Assembly: GCF_900142445.1 (NCBI RefSeq)
Contig: NZ_FRAV01000002.1
Location: 124,001-188,000 of the forward strand
Direction: 5' to 3'
Origin: Chryseobacterium polytrichastri
Lineage (GTDB): Bacteria; Bacteroidota; Bacteroidia; Flavobacteriales; Weeksellaceae
Length of the DNA: 64,000 nucleotides
Positions 27,112 through 36,635 of this stretch are shown here, piece by piece (the first letter of the stretch is position 1; each line of letters begins with the position of its first letter). Position numbers and translations under genes: made by a program. The notes below the pieces were generated by a model. The model was not told the DNA's origin. It worked only from the letters and a program-made list of their open reading frames with translations, and searched no databases.

Positions 27112-28725
27112 TTATTCTTTTATGAATTTTTCATAATACATTTTATCTTTCGTCTGAATTTTCAGATAATAGGTTCCTTTTGGGAAATCTTCTACTTTGA
27201 TAGATTTTTGATTGTTGTTTTTAGTAACCCATCTTCCTAAATTATCATAGACTTCCAATGAAAGAACATTGCTTTCTGAAGCTATATTCAAGATGCTTTT
27301 TACAGGATTTGGGAAAATAGCAACTTGTTTTTGTTTTACAATTTCGGAAGTATTTAGTGTTCCATTATAGAAGCTTCCAAAATTTAAAATTCCATATCCC
27401 ATTTGATCGGTGTGGTTGGGAGATAGGGAAGCGGTTTGTTTTAATTTGCTTCTCATTTGATCCCTTCCCATTGTAGGAAAAGCCTGAAGTAAACAGGCAA
27501 CTCCTCCTGCAGCAATTGGCGTTGCAATGGAAGTCCCGGAAACTGTAGTTGTAGAATTATTATTAACAGTAAAAGCTCCACTTCCTCTTGTGCTTCCATC
27601 AGGTTTTACAGCGCCAACAGAATTGGGACCATACGATGAAAACCCGGAAGAAGCTCCGGCAGAATCAACCGATCCAATCGTGAAAACTTTAGTATTATCA
27701 GCAGGCGTTGTGATATAATGCCATGCTTGTTGTCCGGAGTTTCCCACAGAAGCAAGAAGGAAAATTCCTTTGTTAACGGCAATTTCAGAACCTCTTGCGA
27801 TGAAAGAAGTGGTTCCGTTCATATTGGCATAAGTATAATTGTATCTTGAATCATCAAACGTATTGTATCCTAATGAAGTTGTAATAAGATCAACACCTTT
27901 TCTGTCTGCCTCTTCAGCAGCTTCTATCCAATAGATTTCCTCTTCAGGAATTTCAACGGTTGCATTTTCACTTCGGTATAAATAAAAATTGGCATCGGGT
28001 GCAGAGCCTACAAAAGTATTTTCGATAAATCCTCCAATAGCTCCTAAAACTACAGTACCATGAGCATTCAGGGAAGGGTTATAAATATCGGTACTTTTTG
28101 CCGCAAAATCATAACCGCCTTTTATTTGATTATTGGTCCATAACCGTGCATAAGCTGAGCCTGTATCTACAGTCGGAAACCCACTGTCGATCACGGCAAT
28201 CGTAACTCCGGTTCCTGTATAACCTGCAAGGTGAAGTTGCCTTAGATTGATCTGATCAATTTGGTCTGAACCTGAACCATAATCAAAGGTTGTTAATGTT
28301 TTGTTGGTAGAACTAGTTGAATTTATTTCAGGCCATTTATTAACGTTTGGTGTTTTAGGAATGCCAGATGAGTTTCGTGCAAAGCTTTCCACCGAGCCAA
28401 CATAAGGCTGAGACTGAAGTGTGGTAATTTGTGAGGGAGTAGCATTTACAGCAACACCATTTAACCATTTAGAATAATCGGTTACGGTAAATCCCAGATT
28501 TTGAATGTTTTGAATGTATGATTGTTCAATGGGAGCATCCTGGTCATTCAGTGAAATACCTAATGCTGTACGTCTGTTGAGGGACTTTTGTGTTAGTTCT
28601 GATAACGGATTGGCGTAAAATGCGGCCTTATTCGGTTTGTCATTAAAATAAACAAAAACGAGCTGTGTTTGTGCAAAAACGGTGGAGTAACCCGTTAAGA
28701 TACAAAAGAGTAAAAGTTTTTTCAT
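27112..28725 (-). CDS. secreted subtilisin-family serine protease with T9SS tail
   Basis: The 537-aa protein has a signal peptide (MKKLLLFCILTGYSTVFAQ), a propeptide-like region to about 130 and an S8 peptidase domain with the full triad: D180 in IAVIDSGFP, H222 in NAHGTVVLG and S399 in SGTSIATPIAAGG. A T9SS type A sorting tail starts at IFPNP (470-474) and ends with KFIKE. It should be exported by Sec, then T9SS, and act outside the cell on proteins, for nutrition or processing. The gene is divergent from the sugar operon and has its own terminator. Confidence 0.93.
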   Translation of the reverse strand: MKKLLLFCILTGYSTVFAQTQLVFVYFNDKPNKAAFYANPLSELTQKSLNRRTALGISLNDQDAPIEQSYIQNIQNLGFTVTDYSKWLNGVAVNATPSQITTLQSQPYVGSVESFARNSSGIPKTPNVNKWPEINSTSSTNKTLTTFDYGSGSDQIDQINLRQLHLAGYTGTGVTIAVIDSGFPTVDTGSAYARLWTNNQIKGGYDFAAKSTDIYNPSLNAHGTVVLGAIGGFIENTFVGSAPDANFYLYRSENATVEIPEEEIYWIEAAEEADRKGVDLITTSLGYNTFDDSRYNYTYANMNGTTSFIARGSEIAVNKGIFLLASVGNSGQQAWHYITTPADNTKVFTIGSVDSAGASSGFSSYGPNSVGAVKPDGSTRGSGAFTVNNNSTTTVSGTSIATPIAAGGVACLLQAFPTMGRDQMRSKLKQTASLSPNHTDQMGYGILNFGSFYNGTLNTSEIVKQKQVAIFPNPVKSILNIASESNVLSLEVYDNLGRWVTKNNNQKSIKVEDFPKGTYYLKIQTKDKMYYEKFIKE

Positions 28726-28767
28726 GTATTTATTTTGTATAAAGATAAAACAAAATCAATAAAATTT

Positions 28768-28796
28768 TTGACAGGATTTTAAATTCCTTATTTTTA
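28768..28796 (+). promoter_or_regulatory. promoter of the sugar-nucleotide operon
   Basis: TTG (28768-28770), an 18-nt spacer and TATTTTTA (28789-28796) fit the Bacteroidota promoter with one mismatch at the last -7 base. The ATG at 28812 lies 15 nt downstream. Confidence 0.5.
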
Positions 28797-28811
28797 CACA
28801 AATATTTATTT

Positions 28812-29936
28812 ATGAAAAGAATTCAGATGGTTGACTTACAAAGTCAGTATTACAAAATAAAGAATGATGTAGATAATGCAGTTTTAAATGTAATGGATTC
28901 GGCGGCTTTCATCAACGGCCCCGAGGTAAAGTCTTTCCAGAATGAATTGGAGTCTTATTTAGACGTAAATCATGTGATTCCTTGTGCAAACGGAACAGAT
29001 GCTTTACAGATTGCTTTGATGGCTTTAGACCTGAAAGAAGGGGATGAGGTGATCACAGCTGATTTTACTTTTGCAGCTACTGTAGAGGTTATTCATTTGC
29101 TTAAACTTAAATCTGTTTTGGTAGATGTAGATTACGATACCTTCACGATTTCAACAGAGCAAATCAGAAAAGCAATCACTCCAAAAACAAAAGCAATCAT
29201 TCCTGTACATATTTTCGGACAATGTGCGAATATGGAAGAGATTTTAAAAATTGCTGAAGAGCATAATTTATATGTGATTGAAGACAATGCACAGGCAATT
29301 GGTGCAGAATTTACTTTCTCAGACGGAACAGTAAAGCAGGCAGGAACAATGTCTACAGTAGGAACAACTTCGTTCTTCCCTTCAAAAAACCTTGGATGCT
29401 ACGGAGATGGTGGTGCAATTTGTACTAATAATGATGAATTAGCACATCGTTTAAGAGGAATCGTTAACCACGGAATGTACGAAAGATATTACCATGATGA
29501 GGTTGGAGTGAACTCTCGTTTAGACAGTATTCAGGCTGCCATTTTAAGAAAAAAACTTCCTAATTTGGATTCTTACAATGAGTCTAGAAGAAAAGCAGCT
29601 GATTATTATGATGAAGCTTTTGCAGGAAATGAAAATATCTTGACTCCAAAAAGAGCAGAAAATTCTACTCACGTATTTCACCAATATACGTTAAGAATTT
29701 TAAATGGAAAACGTAATGATCTTCAAAAATTCTTAACTGAAAAAGAAATTCCTGCTATGATTTATTATCCTGTGGCGTTGAGAAAACAAAAAGCGTATTT
29801 CCAGGAAAGTAACGATGCAGATTTTGTGAATACAGATAAGTTGTTGGACCAGGTTATTTCGCTTCCAATGCATACAGAATTAGATGAAGAACAGTTGAAG
29901 TATATTACGGATGCTGTGTTGGAGTTTATGGGGTAA
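28812..29936 (+). CDS. DegT/DnrJ/EryC1 family sugar aminotransferase
   Basis: The 374-aa PLP enzyme belongs to the sugar-aminotransferase family that acts on keto-sugar nucleotides. The PLP lysine is K192 in FFPSKNLGCYGDGGA; D158 and Q161 in VIEDNAQAIGA bind the cofactor. It probably makes an amino-sugar for surface polysaccharide, in line with galE two genes on. The exact sugar cannot be told; WbpE-like 3-amino-glucuronate synthesis is one option. The next gene starts right after its stop (TAA then ATG), implying translational coupling. Confidence 0.9.
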   Translation: MKRIQMVDLQSQYYKIKNDVDNAVLNVMDSAAFINGPEVKSFQNELESYLDVNHVIPCANGTDALQIALMALDLKEGDEVITADFTFAATVEVIHLLKLKSVLVDVDYDTFTISTEQIRKAITPKTKAIIPVHIFGQCANMEEILKIAEEHNLYVIEDNAQAIGAEFTFSDGTVKQAGTMSTVGTTSFFPSKNLGCYGDGGAICTNNDELAHRLRGIVNHGMYERYYHDEVGVNSRLDSIQAAILRKKLPNLDSYNESRRKAADYYDEAFAGNENILTPKRAENSTHVFHQYTLRILNGKRNDLQKFLTEKEIPAMIYYPVALRKQKAYFQESNDADFVNTDKLLDQVISLPMHTELDEEQLKYITDAVLEFMG

Positions 29937-30350
29937 ATGAGAAAAAAAATATTTAAATATAGACTTGTATATTATTTAGCTATAATAACGAGTTTAATAT
30001 TTTTTATAATATCAGTATTTTCTATTTTTGGATTATTTAAAGATTTCAATATATTAAGTTTAATATTTATATGTTGTTCTATTACAATAAACTCCTTTGC
30101 ATTTGTTAATTTGGTTGAAAAATATGATAAAGCGGTTTTATTTTTAAACTTAGGTTTGTTTTTGTTTATATTTTCCTCAGGTTATCATGTTCTATTTGGG
30201 TTTTTAAGTAAAGGATTTTATGCAATATTATATTATAATCAGTTTAAATTTTTGATGTTATTTATTATAGTTTTGATAATTGTAAATAAATTTAAAATTA
30301 AAAAAGAGAATTTTGAAAACGAAATAGAAGAAATAGGAAAACACGAATAA
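29937..30350 (+). CDS. small integral membrane protein of unknown function
   Basis: A 137-aa protein with four predicted membrane helices (about 10-33, 37-60, 65-90, 100-120) and charged ends. The coding DNA is even more AT-rich than its neighbours. It begins immediately after the aminotransferase stop and ends 18 nt before galE, so it lies inside the operon. No family was recognised. A role in transport or in assembly of the sugar product is a guess from location only. Confidence 0.7.
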   Translation: MRKKIFKYRLVYYLAIITSLIFFIISVFSIFGLFKDFNILSLIFICCSITINSFAFVNLVEKYDKAVLFLNLGLFLFIFSSGYHVLFGFLSKGFYAILYYNQFKFLMLFIIVLIIVNKFKIKKENFENEIEEIGKHE

Positions 30351-30368
30351 AAATTTATTACAAAAAAA

Positions 30369-31391
30369 ATGGCAATACTCGTAACGGGAGGTCTTGGATA
30401 TATAGGTTCACATACAGTTGTAGAACTTTTAAATAACAATTTTGAAGTTGTTATTGTAGATGATTTATCCAATTCTGAAAAATTTATATTAAAAAATATT
30501 GAGGAAATTACAGGTAAAAAACCTGCTTTTTATCCTTTTGACTTAAAGAGAAAGGAACTTTTAACGCAAGTTTTTGATGCATATTCTATTGAGGGGTGTA
30601 TCAATTTTGCGGCCTATAAAGCGGTTGGAGAAAGCCAGGAAAAGCCTATTGATTATTATGAAAATAATCTGTTTTCTCTAATCAATATCCTTCAGGAATT
30701 TAAAACAAGAGGATTGTCTAATTTTATTTTCAGTTCGTCTTGTACAGTGTATGGACAGGCAGATGAAATGCCAATTGACGAAAATACACCTTTGAAAATG
30801 CCTGAAAGTGTTTATGGGAAGACAAAGCAAATGGGAGAGGAAATTTTAATCGATTTTGCAAAAGCATATAATAGAAAAGTCTCTTTGTTGAGGTATTTCA
30901 ATCCAATTGGAGCGCACCCATCTTCGAAATTAGGAGAACTGCCAATTGGTGTTCCTAATAACTTAGTTCCTTATGTGATGCAAACTGCAGCCGGAATCCG
31001 CGAAAAACTAAGTGTTTGGGGTAATGATTATCCAACGGTAGATGGAACAGCAGTTCGTGACTATATTTATGTTGTAGATTTGGCGAAAGCGCACGTTGCT
31101 GCTTTAAAAAGATTATTAAGTAATCAATCTGAAGAATCTACAATTGACATCTATAACTTGGGAACAGGAACAGGATCATCTGTATTAGAAGTTGTAAAAG
31201 CTTTTGAAACAGCAAATAATGTAGAGGTACCATACAAAATTTGTGATAGGAGAGAAGGTGATATTACGGTTGCTTACGCCAATGCCAATAAAGCAGAAAA
31301 AGAGCTTAATTGGAAGTCGGAAACGAGTTTGGAAGAAGCCTTAAGAACCACTTGGGAGTGGCAAAAATATTTGAACTCAAGAAATAATTAG
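30369..31391 (+). CDS. galE: UDP-glucose 4-epimerase
   Basis: The 340-aa short-chain dehydrogenase/reductase interconverts UDP-glucose and UDP-galactose (or the N-acetyl forms). The NAD-binding GGLGYIG motif is at 7-13, the catalytic Ser at about 124 in FSSSCTVYG, and Y149/K153 in SVYGKTK. YFNPIGAHPS and RDYIYVVDLA are typical GalE segments. Length is complete. It is the third gene in the sugar operon and probably supplies galactose-type precursors for cell-surface glycans. Confidence 0.94.
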   Translation: MAILVTGGLGYIGSHTVVELLNNNFEVVIVDDLSNSEKFILKNIEEITGKKPAFYPFDLKRKELLTQVFDAYSIEGCINFAAYKAVGESQEKPIDYYENNLFSLINILQEFKTRGLSNFIFSSSCTVYGQADEMPIDENTPLKMPESVYGKTKQMGEEILIDFAKAYNRKVSLLRYFNPIGAHPSSKLGELPIGVPNNLVPYVMQTAAGIREKLSVWGNDYPTVDGTAVRDYIYVVDLAKAHVAALKRLLSNQSEESTIDIYNLGTGTGSSVLEVVKAFETANNVEVPYKICDRREGDITVAYANANKAEKELNWKSETSLEEALRTTWEWQKYLNSRNN

Positions 31392-31506
31392 ACTTATAAT
31401 AAATTAAAAAAATAACCTAAAATTAAAATAATACCTTTTGTGAATTTATGGGTTCTTATCCCTTTTTAAAAGAATTTTTAAATCAGCGAAATGTTAAATA
31501 CACATT

Positions 31507-31944
31507 ATGAAAACAGAAAGAATAGGCATTACATTTTCTTCATTTGATTTACTGCATGCCGGTCACATTAAAATGTTAGAAGAAGCAAAAACAGTTTGCG
31601 ACTATTTAATCGTTGGTCTTCAGATTGACCCATCTCATGATCGTCCGACTAAAAATAAACCAACACAAACTATTGTTGAGCGTTATATTCAGTTGAAAGC
31701 AGTAAATGCTGTGGACGAAATTATTCCTTACTACACGGAACAGGATTTAGAAGATATTCTAAAATCTTTTGTGATTGATGTAAGAATCATTGGTGATGAT
31801 TATATAGACAAAGACTTTACAGGTAAAAAATACTGCGAAGACAAAGGCATTGAAATTTTTTATAATAAAAGAGATCATAGGTTTTCCTCCAGTGATTTAA
31901 GAAAAAGAATTTTTGAAGCTGAAATCGCAAAAACTCAAAAATAA
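31507..31944 (+). CDS. cytidylyltransferase-family protein (TagD-like)
   Basis: The 145-aa protein has the nucleotidyltransferase HAGH motif at residues 17-20 and a late FSSSDLRKRI segment in the place of the RTxGISTT motif. Such enzymes activate small alcohols or phosphates with CTP; glycerol-3-phosphate is the TagD substrate, but the altered last motif leaves the substrate open. It follows galE by 115 nt on the same strand and may share the sugar operon. A strong terminator closes the unit. Confidence 0.83.
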   Translation: MKTERIGITFSSFDLLHAGHIKMLEEAKTVCDYLIVGLQIDPSHDRPTKNKPTQTIVERYIQLKAVNAVDEIIPYYTEQDLEDILKSFVIDVRIIGDDYIDKDFTGKKYCEDKGIEIFYNKRDHRFSSSDLRKRIFEAEIAKTQK

Positions 31945-31980
31945 AAAAATCCCGAAAATATAATATTTTCGGGATTTTTT
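31944..31980. terminator. bidirectional terminator
   Basis: AAAAATCCCGAAAATAT and its complement ATATTTTCGGGATTTTT form a long perfect hairpin with A and T runs at its two ends. It serves the convergent cytidylyltransferase and TonB-type barrel genes. Confidence 0.95.
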
Positions 31981-31996
31981 GTAATTATATTTTGTC

Positions 31997-34549
31997 TTAC
32001 ATTGGACCTTGTTCATCTCCACCTGTAGCATTGGCGTTGACGTCTTTTTTCCTTTTTGGTTGTTCTACTTTTTCTCCTTGTTTGAATCTGTAGGTTAAAG
32101 AAACTGAAACTTGTCTTGGTTGCCACTGCATATAAGAATCTCTTACACTATTTGCTGTATATGTTGTAGATCTCATAGCTCTGGTATTGAAAATGTCCTG
32201 AACATTGAAAGCTAAGGTTCCATCTCCTTTCCAGATAGTTTTTGAAGCACCTAAGCTTATAGCATACATATCTTTTCTGTCCTGGTAAGCTGTTTTTTGA
32301 CCTCCTCTGTAAAATCCTTGTACTTGGAAGCTAAATGTTTTATCAACTTTAACCGTAGAAGAAAGTCTTGCTCTTGTTGAGAAACCTTTACCATTAAAGT
32401 CAGCAACAGCCTGAATAGGATTTCCATCTTTATCAAAAGTATCATATAGAGTACTTCCTTTTGTATTGTATCCAAATAAATCTACATTTCCTAGGAATTT
32501 TAACCAACTTGTTGCATCCCAGTTGAAGTTTAAATCTAGACCGAAACGATCATCAGTACCCAAGTTGATAGGTTTTGTGTGAGATTCTATACGTTTTGGA
32601 TTAATAATATCTCCAGCGTCGTCTGTGGCTAAGATATTATATACCAACATTTTTGTATCATCAGTTTGATGTCTGTAGTATAAGGTAGGGTTTAGTGTGA
32701 ATTTCTTTTTAGAGATACTATATCCAAATTCAAAAGAGTCAACATAAGAAGGGTTTAGATCTATATTTCCGTCAAAGATATTTTGATTATCGCTATAATT
32801 AGGGTTAGGAATCATAAAGAATGATCTTGGGCGGTCTATTCTTCTGGTATAGTTTAATAGAAGTTGATTATCTTTTGCAAATTCATAACTTAAGTAGACG
32901 CTAGGAAATAAATTATTATAATTTTTAGTAGTTACAAGTGCATTCTTCTTAGGGTCAAGACTTAGATAATTAATGTCTACATTCGACAATTCATCTCTTA
33001 CCCCCACCTGATAACCTAATTTTCCGATTTTACTTTTGAATTGCAAATAGAAAGCGTTGAAAGTTTCTTTATAAGTTGCATCATAAGTATATGGCTTAAG
33101 GAAGTCTAATGGTTTTGTTGCGGTGCTTTCGCGAACATCATTACTGTAATCATTAGTATTGATATCAATTCTGTAACCTGCTTCTAATTTTGAATTTTCA
33201 CCAATAGGCAATTCATAATCAACCTTACCAATAACAGATTTGTTGATTGTACTTTGATTGATGAAATCTTTCAAATCATTAATGCTATCATCAATATTGG
33301 TATCATTGTATGATCGGCTTCTTTGTAAGCTTAATGATAATGATAAATTTTGCCCTTTGTCATCAAATTTATGATCTAATCCAAAATCACCTTGAAAAGC
33401 CAGATTGTTATTTGTACCGAATGTAGTTCTGTTTGATGTATAAAAAGGGTTTTTTAAAGGAGTGTAGCTATAATCAATCTTACCGAAATTTTCACTGTCA
33501 AATGTTCTTACTGTACCAGATGCATTTACCGATGTTTTTTCATTTATGTCGTATACTATTCCGGCAGAAGCATTATAGTTATTGTTTTTACTTTTAGTTT
33601 CAGAGTTAGTATCTCTTTGTACCAAATCATCATTTAATATAGCATTGTTGAAATAATCATTATTTCTACTGGTGTTTTTTGATTCTCTGTAACCTCCGCC
33701 GCCATTTAGAAACCACGTGAAATTACCTTTTCTCCAGTTAAGATTAGCATTCAGATTGGTTTGAGGAAGGTATCCTAAAGTTCCTATAACACTACCATTA
33801 AAACCTGTTTTCTTACTTTTCTTTAAAATAATGTTCAAAATACCAGCGGTACCAGAAGCTTCAAATTTTGAAGATGGATTGGTAATAACTTCAATTTTCT
33901 CGATCTGATCAGCAGGAATACTTTGTAAAGCATTAGCTCCATCATCAATTCCTAATAAGGCAGATGGTTTACCATTGATTAAAAATTTCACATTGCTACT
34001 TCCTCTCATAGAAACAGTTCCATCAGTATCCACAGAAACGGAAGGAACATTAGTAAGTACATCCTGAAGATTTCCACCTTTACTCACAATATCCTGCGAT
34101 GGATCATATGTTCTTTTATCTAATTCTACTTTATAAGGTTTTGTAGAAGGAGCTGTCAGTACAATACCTTCAATATCTTTAGTCTTGACATTGGTAGAAC
34201 TTTTTTCTGGTTCTATAGATAAGGCGCCGATATTTCCTGCTGAAGTAATTTGTTTATTGATAACAACTTTCTTGTAGTCGATTGCTTCAATTGTAATATC
34301 GTAATTCCCAGGAGTAAGGTCTAGCTTATACTGACCTTTTTCATCAGTAAGGGTAGCGTCACTAAATAATTTATTGGCTTTATTACTGAAAGTCACTGAA
34401 GCATAAGGTACAGGTTGGTTACTTTTATTAACCACCGTTCCTGAAATACCTGCTTTTTCCTGTCCAAAGGCGAGCGCTGCTGCCGAAAGCACAAAAGTAA
34501 GCCCTAAAGTTCTTTTTGTGAAAATGTTGATAATTTCCGTCTGATTCAT
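31997..34549 (-). CDS. outer-membrane beta-barrel protein with carboxypeptidase-like and plug domains
   Basis: The 850-aa protein has a signal peptide ending LAFGQ-E, then a carboxypeptidase-regulatory-like domain (ISGTVVNKSNQPVPYASV, about 34-115), a TonB-receptor plug (LQDVLTNVPSVSVDTDGTVS, about 140-230) and a large barrel of the outer-membrane beta-barrel family. It ends RRKKDVNANATGGDEQGPM, an unusual polar tail after the last strand. It should take up a nutrient or shape the outer membrane; no ligand can be named. No SusD partner is next to it. It is monocistronic. Confidence 0.9.
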   Translation of the reverse strand: MNQTEIINIFTKRTLGLTFVLSAAALAFGQEKAGISGTVVNKSNQPVPYASVTFSNKANKLFSDATLTDEKGQYKLDLTPGNYDITIEAIDYKKVVINKQITSAGNIGALSIEPEKSSTNVKTKDIEGIVLTAPSTKPYKVELDKRTYDPSQDIVSKGGNLQDVLTNVPSVSVDTDGTVSMRGSSNVKFLINGKPSALLGIDDGANALQSIPADQIEKIEVITNPSSKFEASGTAGILNIILKKSKKTGFNGSVIGTLGYLPQTNLNANLNWRKGNFTWFLNGGGGYRESKNTSRNNDYFNNAILNDDLVQRDTNSETKSKNNNYNASAGIVYDINEKTSVNASGTVRTFDSENFGKIDYSYTPLKNPFYTSNRTTFGTNNNLAFQGDFGLDHKFDDKGQNLSLSLSLQRSRSYNDTNIDDSINDLKDFINQSTINKSVIGKVDYELPIGENSKLEAGYRIDINTNDYSNDVRESTATKPLDFLKPYTYDATYKETFNAFYLQFKSKIGKLGYQVGVRDELSNVDINYLSLDPKKNALVTTKNYNNLFPSVYLSYEFAKDNQLLLNYTRRIDRPRSFFMIPNPNYSDNQNIFDGNIDLNPSYVDSFEFGYSISKKKFTLNPTLYYRHQTDDTKMLVYNILATDDAGDIINPKRIESHTKPINLGTDDRFGLDLNFNWDATSWLKFLGNVDLFGYNTKGSTLYDTFDKDGNPIQAVADFNGKGFSTRARLSSTVKVDKTFSFQVQGFYRGGQKTAYQDRKDMYAISLGASKTIWKGDGTLAFNVQDIFNTRAMRSTTYTANSVRDSYMQWQPRQVSVSLTYRFKQGEKVEQPKRKKDVNANATGGDEQGPM

Positions 34550-34716
34550 AAGGTATTGTTTGTGTAAAATCGTGAAAAATCTTTCTTAATATTGTGAAAT
34601 TGTTAATTGGGTAAATTTCAAAATATTAAGGTTAATTTATTATTTATAAAGTATATGTCGCTATTTAAACCTGAATGTTAATTGTTGGATTGTTAAAATA
34701 AAGTTAAATTTATTTA

Positions 34717-35742
34717 TTATTTTATATTTTTAGAATTCAGCCAATCCTGATACGCTTTTGCATTGATAGCATGCTCTTCAGCACTTGCTGTAAATTTATG
34801 ATATCCAAATCTTGAAGGGTCTGCACACATAAAGATAAAGTTGTTATTTTCTGCATTGAGAACAGCATCTACAGAGTTTTTATCTACCACACAAATGGGT
34901 CCCGGAGGAATTCCTTTATTAGCATAGGTATTGTAAGGAGAAGGAGTTGATAAATATTTATAGAAAACCCTTTTGATAGGATTTTTAAAATTAGACTGTA
35001 TATTCATTGCATAAATTACCGTTGGGTCAGATTGTAGTTTCATCCCTTTTCTGTAACGGTTTAAATACAATCCTGCAATTGTTTTCATTTCATCCTTCTT
35101 GCCTCCAGATTCTTTATAAACAATAGAAGCTAATGCATAAATTTGTTCTCTTGTTAAGCCTGATTGTTGCTCTTTAGCTTTTCTTTCACTATTCCAGAAT
35201 TCGTTGTATTGACTTTCAAATTTGGTAAAGAACTCTTTTGGTGTTACCGTCCAGAAAAAGTTGTATGTATCAATAAAGAAATATTTCTTTAGATCTTCTG
35301 CGCTGTTATAGCCTTTTTCTGTTGCGATCTTATTAAAATCATTCACAAATTGTAAAGAATCAAGTTCTGTTTTCTTTGTTACTTTACCAACCATTTGATA
35401 AACATCTCCAAAATCTCCAATTCTAAAAGTATTTTCAGCTTGATTTCCCGCCTTAATCATATTGACTAAGTTGGTGTTCCCTGTTCCATTTTGAATGTGG
35501 TAACGACCTGCTTTTAAAGATTTGTCAAGATCTTTATCTTTAGCCACAGCTTCGAAAGATTCCTTATTTTTAATATACGGCGCAATAGAATCTAATACCT
35601 GTTTAAAACTTGCATTATGGGGTATCAAAAGATATCCTTCTTTTTCTACGTTGTTTCCGTAATATGTAGTATAAAATCTAAAACCAAAAAATCCTGCCAC
35701 CACGATAATGAGCAGAATGATAATGAGAATAGCTTTTTTCAT
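34717..35742 (-). CDS. mltG: endolytic murein transglycosylase
   Basis: The 341-aa MltG-type enzyme cuts nascent glycan strands in peptidoglycan. It has one N-terminal membrane helix (4-20), a LysM-like region (about 35-115) and the catalytic domain with E211 in ASIVYKESGG, followed by AGLYLNRYRKGMKLQSDPTV. It ends near residue 341, as usual. It lies 31 nt after dapF, so cell-wall precursor synthesis and glycan trimming are likely cotranscribed here. Confidence 0.94.
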   Translation of the reverse strand: MKKAILIIILLIIVVAGFFGFRFYTTYYGNNVEKEGYLLIPHNASFKQVLDSIAPYIKNKESFEAVAKDKDLDKSLKAGRYHIQNGTGNTNLVNMIKAGNQAENTFRIGDFGDVYQMVGKVTKKTELDSLQFVNDFNKIATEKGYNSAEDLKKYFFIDTYNFFWTVTPKEFFTKFESQYNEFWNSERKAKEQQSGLTREQIYALASIVYKESGGKKDEMKTIAGLYLNRYRKGMKLQSDPTVIYAMNIQSNFKNPIKRVFYKYLSTPSPYNTYANKGIPPGPICVVDKNSVDAVLNAENNNFIFMCADPSRFGYHKFTASAEEHAINAKAYQDWLNSKNIK

Positions 35743-35773
35743 TATTAAAATTGATTAAAAGTTTTTTGTTTTT

Positions 35774-36541
35774 TTAAATAAGATCTACTTTTCCTCTGAA
35801 AACCTGTTTTGCAGGACCTTCTAGCCATATGTTCTGAAAAGAGTCTCCATTTTTTTCGGCATAAACTTTAAGGTTTCCTCCTAAAGTTTTAACTTTTACA
35901 GAGATTAGATTGTGTTTTTGTAGAAAAGTTAAAGCAGAAGCTGTAACTCCTGTTCCGCAACTGAAAGTTTCATCCTCAACGCCTCGTTCATAGGTTCTTA
36001 CGAATATTTCATTATCCGTAATTTTTTCAACAAAATTTACATTGATCCCTTTTTCTTTGTAATTTTCAGAATTTCTGATGCCATTTCCTTCTGCAAAAAC
36101 ATTGTAATTCACTAGATCTTCAACATATTTTACATAATGAGGTGAACCTGTATTCATCACGGTATCTTCTCCGTCATTGGAAACAGTTTTTACGTCAATC
36201 ATTTTTAGTTTAATAATTCCATTGTGTATTTCTGCTTCATGTTCTCCATCAATGGCAATGAATTTACATTTGTCTTCAAAAATATCAAGAAAAAAAGCAA
36301 AAGCTACCAAGCATCTCCCGCCGTTTCCACACATGGTGCTTTCTCCACCGTCAGAATTGTAGTATACCATTTTAAAATTGAAACCGTCTTCGTTTTCTAA
36401 TAAAATAAGACCATCAGCTCCAATTCCGAAACGTCTGTCACATAGTTTTTCAATAGTTTTTTGATCTTTAGGAAACTGTAGATCACGATTATCAATCATT
36501 ACAAAATCATTTCCTGTTCCTTGATATTTATAAAATTCCAT
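35774..36541 (-). CDS. dapF: diaminopimelate epimerase
   Basis: The 255-aa enzyme makes meso-diaminopimelate from the LL form, for peptidoglycan and lysine. The two catalytic cysteines are C71 in STMCGNGGRC and C195 in ETFSCGTGVTA. I start at the ATG at 36541 (MEFYKYQGTGNDF, the conserved beginning). The frame continues ten codons upstream to 36571, but that part runs into the -7 box. mltG follows 31 nt downstream. Confidence 0.96.
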   Translation of the reverse strand: MEFYKYQGTGNDFVMIDNRDLQFPKDQKTIEKLCDRRFGIGADGLILLENEDGFNFKMVYYNSDGGESTMCGNGGRCLVAFAFFLDIFEDKCKFIAIDGEHEAEIHNGIIKLKMIDVKTVSNDGEDTVMNTGSPHYVKYVEDLVNYNVFAEGNGIRNSENYKEKGINVNFVEKITDNEIFVRTYERGVEDETFSCGTGVTASALTFLQKHNLISVKVKTLGGNLKVYAEKNGDSFQNIWLEGPAKQVFRGKVDLI

Positions 36542-36568
36542 AGCTTTCTTTGTGTAAAAATAAACATG

Positions 36569-36576
36569 CAAAATTA
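36569..36576 (-). promoter_or_regulatory. -7 box of the dapF-mltG unit
   Basis: On the - strand TAATTTTG fits TAnnTTTG, 27 nt before the dapF ATG. It overlaps the upstream extension of the reading frame and so supports the later start. Confidence 0.5.
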
Positions 36577-36591
36577 GTATATTTAAAATGA

Positions 36592-36622
36592 AAAACGAAC
36601 AGTGTTAGCTGTCCGTTTTCTT
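36592..36622 (-). terminator. terminator of the pnuC-lipoprotein unit
   Basis: AAAACGAACAG (36592-36602) and CTGTCCGTTTT (36609-36619) pair with one mismatch. On the - strand this hairpin comes directly after the GFR-repeat lipoprotein gene and ends in a T-run. It lies 16 nt ahead of the dapF -7 box. Confidence 0.75.
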
Positions 36623-36635
36623 ATTTATAATTGTT

